The notes under the pieces were generated by a model. That model ran no database searches. It was not told where the DNA came from and saw only the letters and a list, made by a program, of their open reading frames with translations. This document shows, piece after piece, positions 55,398 to 64,000 of a stretch of DNA of 64,000 nt (position 1 is the stretch's first letter; the number at the start of each line of letters is the position of its first letter). A program made the translations under genes and the position numbers. Origin of the DNA: Dryas octopetala. Lineage: Eukaryota > Streptophyta > Magnoliopsida > Rosales > Rosaceae. The stretch covers positions 5,704,001-5,768,000 of the forward strand of contig OY992835.1 of the NCBI GenBank assembly GCA_963921425.1. The letters are read 5' to 3'.

Positions 55398-56095
55398 TTT
55401 TTTTTTATATAAAAAGCTAGAGTAGCCCAAGATAGGGATAACAATTATATATAACATAGCTTGAGTGGCTCCGATGTACGTTTCTTCTATGTGATCATGG
55501 GTGCAATTTTATGTTGCATGGCTGTGTTTTGTTCAGTATGCCAGAGTATTGGTTTTCAAGAATTGCAAGGGGAAAATCTGCCACGACAGACCGTGGAGAT
55601 AGACCAAGTATAAACTGGTCAACAATGATTCTTCATCCAACGCTGCCACGTCCTCCCTTGTTTCTTCATCCAAAGTGGGGTAGAGATCTGCTGTCCCCAA
55701 AATCTCTGTCCCTTCCCTGTCACCTAGCTAATAAGCGAGGCTTGGATAGACATGATTTTTTTTTTTTTTAATTAATGTAAATGCTCTTATATTTTATTTA
55801 GGTGTCTCATTAGGTAGAAGAGAGGGTGCTCATATGAGAAAGATTGTTCCCATAAATGGTATGATATACAAATTGGATGCTATTCTGCTAGATTGATGTG
55901 TACAGAATTGTAGATTGTGGACTTCTATACAATGCAGATAAGTAAAACAAGCAATCATATAACAGTAAATGGTAAATTCAGAGGGATGCTCCCTTGACAA
56001 CACCAACAAAAAATCTTCACTGATGGTCTTAATAACACCGATAAAAGGCAATTATAGGATTTACACAATCTAAGAAAACAGAGAGAGAAAGAGAG
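55398..56095. other. No recognised gene
   Basis: A short plus-strand frame at 55,511-55,771 contains a captured-looking exon piece but no recognisable motif. T-run at 55,757-55,769. Confidence 0.35.
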
Positions 56096-56100
56096 TCATA

Positions 56101-56305
56101 TAAGGATTTTCTCTGGAGAAGATGTCCGCATTTTACAAAATTTGCGGATGTGGACCATCCGATAGACAGCCTCAAATTTTGGTCTGGTCGACAGATGATG
56201 TAGCAAGTTTGGTCACCAGAGTACTCTAGCGGATGTCTACCGAATGACGATCGGATAGTCCACATCCGCATATTTTGTAAAATGCGGACATCTTCTCAAG
56301 TGAAG

Positions 56306-56309
<4 letters not shown>
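56101..56309. mobile_element. Fold-back MITE
   Basis: GAGAAGATGTCCGCATTTTA at 56,116 and following is matched by its inverse around 56,248-56,297. The arms are about 50 bases with few mismatches and include TGCGGATGTGGAC and ATCCGAT. The interior is about 80 bases. The right edge borders a (TA)n run (56,310-56,336). The target duplication was not resolved. Confidence 0.75.

Positions 56310-56336
<27 letters not shown>
56310..56336. repeat. (TA)n microsatellite
   Basis: About 13 alternating TA units next to the fold-back element. Confidence 0.9.
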
Positions 56337-56340
<4 letters not shown>

Positions 56341-56868
56341 CAAGAACTAATATTATTAGAACATGTGGAACAATTCCATACGAGAAAATAAATCATATTC
56401 TTTCATCGAATGGGGGAATATACCACATAGTAACTAAGGATGACAATTCAACAATGCAAATGCCATATAGCTCCTGATTGATCCTCATAAATTGTCAATG
56501 AAATCCAACCCAACCTAGCTAGTCCTAAATAAGTTATGTCTTGCACTATGGAAGAGGCATCAGCCTAGTTTCAGGATATATGGGCATGCATGGCTTCCAA
56601 GCAACCTCTTCTGGATTTGATACTAGAAGAGTTTATACCAATCAATATGCAATTATTTTCTTCATCTTGCAACCGCATGTCAGACCATACATCTTGTTAC
56701 AAATGAGGTTCGTTAAATATGCAATCATTTTCTTCATCTTGCAATTTGTGGTAACAGAACCGCAATAAGAGATCAATGATGAAGGTGGCATCCATTAGAA
56801 CGATTCTAGCAAATTCATCATTGCTAAGCTCAATGTCATCTGCATAACAACTGCGCAGTCTTACTTGT
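56337..56868. other. No recognised gene
   Basis: A phrase ATATGCAAT(T/C)ATTTTCTTCATC is duplicated at about 56,646 and 56,717. No coding similarity was recognised. Confidence 0.4.
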
Positions 56869-57246
56869 TGGTCCTTCTTTTTCAATTTTGGTACTTGAAT
56901 TTTGGGACTTGTTGAAACTAGGTATCTAAACTATTATTTGTCTTAATTTCATACCAAAATTTTTATTTTGTCCTAATTTGGTACATAATATGACTTTTTT
57001 TCAAACAACACATCAAAATTAGCACATTTTAGTCAACTTAGGCTCGTGAATAGACCAAATTGACCTTAGGTATAAGATATATGCAACACACATGACCAAA
57101 TTTTATTAGTATTTTTTAACAAAAGTCACATTATTTACCAATTTGGGACAAAATAAAAATTTAGATATAAAATTATGACAAATAATAATTTAGGTACCTA
57201 GTTGAGACAATACCCAAAATTCAGATACCAAAATTAAAAAAAACCC
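56869..57246. mobile_element. Mutator-like MITE, family X copy 2
   Basis: It matches the element at 55,045-55,397 along its length (TTCAATTTTGGTAC, AACTATTATTTGTCTTAATT, AATTGACCTT, ACATGACCAAATTTT). The right end is AAAAAAACCC at 57,246; the left end is slightly rearranged (GGTCCTTCTTTTTC). The inverted ends remain recognisable. Confidence 0.8.
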
Positions 57247-57528
57247 TTTATTTTATTTATATAATCGTAGTCCAAGCTTACTTCGTTGGATGTAGAAAAA
57301 TCTAGTAAGTACCTATTTTTGAGCTCTTCCATGGCCTATAAGCCTTCTTTTCCATGATGAAGTGGGCCACTAGAGACAACTTAATTGAAGTGGGCCACTA
57401 GCTAAGTTATGATCTAAGAGACCTAATGTAATCTTTGAATCTCGCTTTCACTAAGAAAAAATTCCTGCCAGTCAAAGGGTTCAATGGAATATGCAATATG
57501 ATCAATCTTTAACCCCAATAATCTTTAG

Positions 57529-59061
<1,533 letters not shown>

Positions 59062-59284
59062 TAATCTTTATGCATGAATGATAATCATCTATGGACAAAA
59101 TATCAACATGCCCTTTGTTTCTTTCACAAGACTAAAAGCATGAACTTAACATGATAATCTTTTATCAAACCCTTATCATCTGTGGACAGAAAAGAGATTG
59201 ATATTCATATAAGTTAATTTAATATATTGTTCCATCATAAGTTACATCCAATGTAGGATTCACAATGAGCAACTAGTAGGAACC

Positions 59285-59480
59285 ACTAGCGATGGCAAAC
59301 ATGCTGGTCACCGCATTGAAATCTGGTGTGTTGGTGTTTTGATTGGGGTAGTACCAATCCTTGCTCAGAATAAACTTGTGATGCTTTCACTGTTCATTCA
59401 GCTTCATCTCCACCACATAACGAATTCTATATGCCAAAGCCTTTGTCTTGTTCTCACTCCACTCAATTGTTGCTTGTAAT
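59285..59480 (-). pseudogene. Unidentified protein-coding remnant
   Basis: The reverse strand reads EWSENKTKALAYRIRYVVEM, KLNEQ, a TGA, then KHHKFILSKDWYYPNQNTN and PDFNAVTSMFAIASGSY followed by a stop. The same frame continues across the single TGA, so it looks like a C-terminal exon with one nonsense change. The family was not recognised. Confidence 0.4.
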
Positions 59481-59484
59481 TGCA

Positions 59485-62380
59485 ACAATTTATGTTTTAG
59501 AAAGTACCAAATATCAGACAACAAATGTGTGGGCAGTGTAAAGTAAAATCTGGAGATTGCTATTGTTATAAACAGTTGCAGCTGGTAACATTCTGTATCA
59601 GACCAGCAAGACCAATAGATCCTATTCACAAGACTAATCCACAAATGGCAGTACAATGAAAGAGCGTGGATAATTACATCAAATACAATATGTACGAGTC
59701 ACAATTGAAGTCACAACTGTTTTACTATAGGCACTTCGCAAATTCAACCTCTAAGTACATTTGTGCATCAACCAAGCTGTAGTTCAAGCACATGCGATAG
59801 GTGCCAACTAGTTAAATTTGAGGTTCAAACTATTAAATCAATCAACAAGCATCAAAATTCTATTTTCTATTCTTGATTACTTAAAAACCTTAGCCTGTTA
59901 ACCTCCGCTACTTAACAGACACAAGTGATTGATAGTTTGTAATATAACAATGTATCAAGTGCCAATACAAACCACGAATTTACCGTTTGCTTCCCAAAAT
60001 TCTAGTAAGTACTTCCTAATTAATTTGTGTCATTCATCTGTTCAGTGCAATTAAATTTCTTGCTGCAGAATATATGGAGTCCAGGTTTATAAGGTATCCA
60101 GCTCAAGTTTAGGATGTTCAACAATCTCTTAGAGATATTCCTTTCCTCTACCCTTTAGCCATTCATGTGCATATATTATTTATAATCAGATTGGTTTTCT
60201 AAGTAAAAGACAGATGCTCACTAAGACCATATAACTGCATTGTATATGCACATATAAAAACATAAATATGTCTGTAATATTTTTACTTCCTTTCTTCTTC
60301 ATTTATGTACTAGATTACATTTATTAACTATTAACTAATTTTGGTTTTACTATTTTTATTGGATAATAAAATTAAAAAGGACAAATGAGATTTGCAACTG
60401 AGGTTCTACCTGTTTCTAAGAAAAACCTTGTACTACCAGCTATTTCTATATAGCAGCCAAACAACCAACAGTTGGGTCTGTTCACTTGACTGACCTAATT
60501 CAATTTGCAATGTTCATAGATCCTACTCAGTAAAGTTGGCACTGAAAGCAAATTTTATGAACCCGATTCAACTAAGTTTTCTCAAGTTTAGAATTACAAC
60601 TTTAGTCTTTTCTTGCTTTTCTTCATTTTCGCTAGGAGTGATTTATGGTGTAATGGCATTGATTTGTGACTTCAGATTTATTATTGATTTGTTCTTCATT
60701 ACTTTTATGCTTGAATTGAAGGAAGCAGTTAATCCTATAAACTAAATGCAAAAGTATTTTAAGAAAAGAAAGAGTTAATTAACATCTTAAAGACAATGAA
60801 ATTCAGCTTTGCATTCTTTTTATTTTTCCATTCCACGCAATGAATTATACAAGTCAAGTAGTTAGTATCATATAACCCCTTCCTTGCCTAGGCAAATTTT
60901 GAGAGTAGCAAAATATAGAAATCTGACTCATTTCTCACCTCAGCATTCTCACTATTGATATCTTAGTTTGGCTGAATGGGTCTACCGTAAACTAAGTGGC
61001 TGGCCAGTTCCCAGCAATTAGTCAATTAAGCACGCACATTAATTAGGAGGTATAACAGAGCAAGTTTTAAATTTTAATCTGCAGGTATGATAACGGAAAG
61101 AGACAACTAAGAGGATGGTAAAGTGTTTGGTCTAGCTAAGAATCACATCTTGAAGTTGAATAATCGTTACCAGTAGATATCATTCACTTGTTGTTATTGA
61201 TGTTCGTAATGAAAAGAATCACATCTTGAAGTTGTATCTTTAGCAGTACATATAATTTATTCGTTGATCAAAATTGATATTCAATCTTGCTGCAGATAGT
61301 ATATAGAGTCCTGGTTTAATTATAAGGTATCTGCTTAAGTTTAAAATGTTGGAAAATCTATTAGATGAGGCTGAAAAAGTTAGCGTTGCCTTGACTATGT
61401 ATGCTATAGTTAGAAATTAAGCAGCGTGTATTGTAATTATTAGGCATACATGCACTAAAATATGAATATAAATATATAATCAGAAATGGATTTGAAATTT
61501 GAATATGAGGAGACTATATTTGTAAAATAACAAGAATACAAGTTTCAAATAATTCTATGAATTAAAAGTTAAAAGTCTTGGTTTGGTTTGGTTAATGGTT
61601 CATGGGAGGGTCAACACCTGCGATCAGCTTCAAAATAGAAGGCCTTATGTCCGCTTTTCTCCACACTGGTGTATCTTGTGCAAGGCGAGGGCAGAGAGTT
61701 CAAAAAAGAAGGCCTTATTGTTGTCAGTTGGACAGTATGAGAATTGAAATTAGCATAGTCCATACATATAAGAGTGAAGAACCCATTAAACAGTTTGTTC
61801 AGAGGTTTAGATATACAGCAGGGGGTCTAAAAGGAATAGCAATGCTAGCTAGAAGTAGAAGAATAACTACCTAATGACCAAGTAGGGGAGTAAATTTTCT
61901 GTGATTGTTTATAGTTTACATATTCAGTCATAAGTATTCTTGCAAGGTCGGTTACATTTGTGAGCTTAACCAACTCAAAAATTGTTGGTTATTAAAAAGA
62001 TGATAGATGTGTTTTGTTTTGTAAATGTACTTTTGCTAAGATTTTGTTATTTGCTTCTCCTCATATGCATCTTACCTAATTGTAATTGGACATCAGTGAT
62101 GCTTCTTGTGTCCTCCAAGGGATTAAAGGAAGTTACATATTGATTCTACATTGAAATTTGATTATGTTGTTTATTCTTTTCACCCTATCTTTCATTACCT
62201 TTCTCAATCTTTATGTTTTATTTTTTGGTGTTACAGTCATTGTTTATGAACTGGACATGAAGCTTGCCACAAAATTAAAAACAGAAATTAAATATGGAAG
62301 GGATATGTAGTGTAGGCATGAAGGAAAAGTAAATTAAAGAAATTTAATCACTCAGGCAAGGCAAATAATAATTAATCAAC
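59485..62380. other. Intergenic region with small duplications
   Basis: A segment of about 75 bases at 60,060-60,135 (TTGCTGCAGAATATATGGAG...) recurs in diverged form at 61,288-61,365. AATCACATCTTGAAGTTG is duplicated at about 61,141 and 61,217 with a 76-base period. Short frames at 60,536-60,745 and 61,602-61,874 have no recognised motif. No other feature was found. Confidence 0.45.
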
Positions 62381-62385
62381 AGAAC

Positions 62386-63645
62386 TTACAGCACAAAGCC
62401 GCCAAGCACATCTGCAAAAGTAGTATCAGGAGACTCTTCCGAACGCCTGGTATTGTATTCAAAAATGCGAGTACCCAGGGATTGGGTGGTGATTGAATAG
62501 GAACCGGATTTCATTTTTGTAAGTGCATATTCAAATGTCAAAACAAGAACACACATCTTCTCAAACTCATCTGGAAATTCAAAATCGAATGGCCCCCTGA
62601 GTCTGGTCAAAACAAGGCAGACTTTTCGACCTTCTAGATGGATAAATCTATAGGATTGTGGGGAAAGAAAGTGAGGAGGAAACGGACCTAGATGTTGCAG
62701 CTCCAGAGTATCTAAAGCTATCAAAGAATCATATCCGTACGACATGAGGTAGACTGATATAGTCGAAGGTGTATGAAAAATACTATATGCAAACACTAGG
62801 AAACCACCATCACCATCATTGTCCACAACTAAAGTTTCGCCGTCGAAGGGAAAAGGTTTACCAGAGCACAAAGGAGAGTGTTTTGTCCATTCTTTCTTCC
62901 GGCCGGCGACGTTGAAGCGGAACACGGCAGTATCTGGAGTCGAGATGAAGATGTTGGTGCCCGCAATTAGAGAAGAGAATAAAGAAGGGCAACGATTATA
63001 AAAGTCTGAGTTGGGGTCGAAAACTGGAGGGTTTGGCAGAGACGACCAATTCCCCTTGTTCGGGTCAAATACCTCGAAACAGGTCAATTTCGAAGTCGGA
63101 TCTGGATATACCTCAAAGAGGCCAGTGCCGAGAGCATACAGTTCTCCATTCAGCTCCACCAGCAGGGGATCAATTTTGCTTCCTAGAAACTTCTCAAAGA
63201 TACGGGGCTTGATGTTCGGTTTCGGATCCTCAGTTGGATCAGTCTCAAACACATAAATTCCCTTGCTCGGACATAATCCGGGTTCGTCCAACATCAGGTG
63301 CCGTTTACTTGTGCTTTTGTAGCCGCCGGCGATGAGAATTTTGGAGCCAAAGACACCACAACCCACATCGCTGGGAAGATTCATGCCGGAAAGGTAAGCC
63401 ACTTGATTGGAATCGGAGGTTTCTGAATTTGATGAATCGGATAACAACAACACATGGCTCATTTCTATGGCGTGGATAACGAATGTGATCGAACCACCAT
63501 TCTTGTGCTCACGGAAACACATGTATAGGGTCTTGTCGATCAAGCTTCTTTGCGCCGCGGATTTCTTCTTCTCTTTCTCCAGTTTTAGACTTTCCAATAT
63601 CTTCTGCATTCGCGGCACTGCCCGGGCTTTCCTCGCCTCCGCCAT
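62386..63645 (-). CDS. Kelch-type plant protein, intact single exon
   Basis: The 419-codon frame from ATG 63645 has no stop until 62386. The N-terminal 40 residues are basic and helical (KARAVPRMQKILESLKLEKE). From about residue 70 onward come repeated beta-blade patterns with the kelch signature: a glycine pair after a hydrophobic strand (KILIAGGYKS), later aromatic positions (CFEVFDPNKGNWSSLPNPPV), and further blades (LFSSLIAGTNIFI, GGFLVFAYSIF). Such proteins form beta-propellers for protein binding; no F-box was seen. The chosen start has a good context (AGGTATGGCGG). An in-frame upstream ATG at 63861 would give 491 residues with a duplicated SIEQSET phrase and is more likely leader. Partner and pathway are unknown. 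Confidence 0.85.
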   Translation of the reverse strand: MAEARKARAVPRMQKILESLKLEKEKKKSAAQRSLIDKTLYMCFREHKNGGSITFVIHAIEMSHVLLLSDSSNSETSDSNQVAYLSGMNLPSDVGCGVFGSKILIAGGYKSTSKRHLMLDEPGLCPSKGIYVFETDPTEDPKPNIKPRIFEKFLGSKIDPLLVELNGELYALGTGLFEVYPDPTSKLTCFEVFDPNKGNWSSLPNPPVFDPNSDFYNRCPSLFSSLIAGTNIFISTPDTAVFRFNVAGRKKEWTKHSPLCSGKPFPFDGETLVVDNDGDGGFLVFAYSIFHTPSTISVYLMSYGYDSLIALDTLELQHLGPFPPHFLSPQSYRFIHLEGRKVCLVLTRLRGPFDFEFPDEFEKMCVLVLTFEYALTKMKSGSYSITTQSLGTRIFEYNTRRSEESPDTTFADVLGGFVL

Positions 63646-64000
63646 ACCTAGGGTTTCAGACTGCTCGATTGAGATAGATGGATTGGGTGCAATGGTTTCA
63701 GACTGCTCGATTGAGGTAAATGGGTAATGGGTTATTGGGCTGGGTATTTGAGTAAAAACAAGGATAAAAACAAGGACTTTTATGTGTTTGCATGTTGAGC
63801 AATGAAAGAAAGTACGAACTTTTTTTGGATTTGAAAAAGAATCTTCAACATGCAAGAACATTACCTGAATGCTCTACAGGTTTCATAACTCAATGAATGG
63901 ATCTGATTTTTGGAGGGTAGAAACTAGACACACAGAGTAACAGCTCGTTAGTTTTTGGTTTTATCATTTGAAGCTTGGAAATAGGTCTTATCTAGCTCAC
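63646..64000 (-). promoter_or_regulatory. Leader and promoter side of the kelch gene
   Basis: A duplicated stretch CAGACTGCTCGATTGAG occurs at about 63,658 and 63,700 (48-base spacing), within the presumed 5' leader. No convincing TATA box was seen in the last 300 bases. Confidence 0.4.

Noticed and set aside
61602-61874. 90-codon frame as a gag-like or host gene
   Set aside because: No zinc knuckle, splice structure or conserved motif; likely chance.

Overview
This window reads as eudicot nuclear DNA. It is AT-rich, carries plant-specific gene families (a Cf/HcrVf-type receptor-like protein, TMK receptor kinase, STP hexose transporter, AGO1-clade Argonaute, HD-Zip, vacuolar sorting receptor, plant mobile domain), has intron-split genes, and is dense in plant transposons. 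A Rosaceae-like origin is possible but was not tested. Only two genes look intact: a 990-residue receptor-like protein (RLP) at 28.1-31.1 kb (+) and a single-exon kelch-type gene at 62.4-63.6 kb (-). Nearly everything else is transposon, satellite or gene debris.

Layout. 0-2.9 kb: gene-poor, with a probable Copia LTR. 2.9-9.2 kb: a tandem array built from a short palindromic core (GTTACCATTTTCTTGA and its inverse), followed by a conserved tail, a TMK-kinase pseudogene and a 1.4-kb organelle-like insertion. 9.2-23.05 kb: a nested 13.8-kb CACTA-type element. It contains a hAT-like element with an 8-bp target duplication carrying part of a CIP111-like AAA-ATPase, a tandemly duplicated Ulp1-like exon, a Rab GTPase first exon, and a 3.2-kb solo LTR with a perfect 5-bp duplication. 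A paralogous unoccupied site for the CACTA insertion lies at 36.6 kb. 23-26.3 kb: exon fragments of a vacuolar sorting receptor, an exosome RNase-PH subunit and a PPR protein. 26.5-34.7 kb: the RLP locus, with a 1.5-kb promoter-plus-signal-peptide block copied 5.5 kb downstream and several RLP relics; a 641-bp Copia-type solo LTR sits about 200 bp past the stop codon. 34.8-41 kb: a MITE, a second copy of the 3-9 kb modules, and an HD-Zip II exon. 43.9-44.7 kb: an Argonaute PIWI-domain pseudogene. 45.6-54.4 kb: two domesticated-type or transposon-derived genes, one stopped by a single nonsense codon and the other a PMD gene with a frameshift fused onto a truncated hexose transporter. 55-59.1 kb: two related MITEs, a fold-back element and a 1.5-kb Mutator-like element with a perfect 9-bp target duplication. 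59-62.3 kb: mostly empty.

There is no operon-like cooperation here. The theme is repeated capture and shuffling of host exons by DNA transposons next to a decaying immune-receptor locus. The item that best fits 'undescribed' is the palindromic-core array with its conserved tail, present in several blocks at two loci. All family names come from reading motifs by eye; no database search was run.
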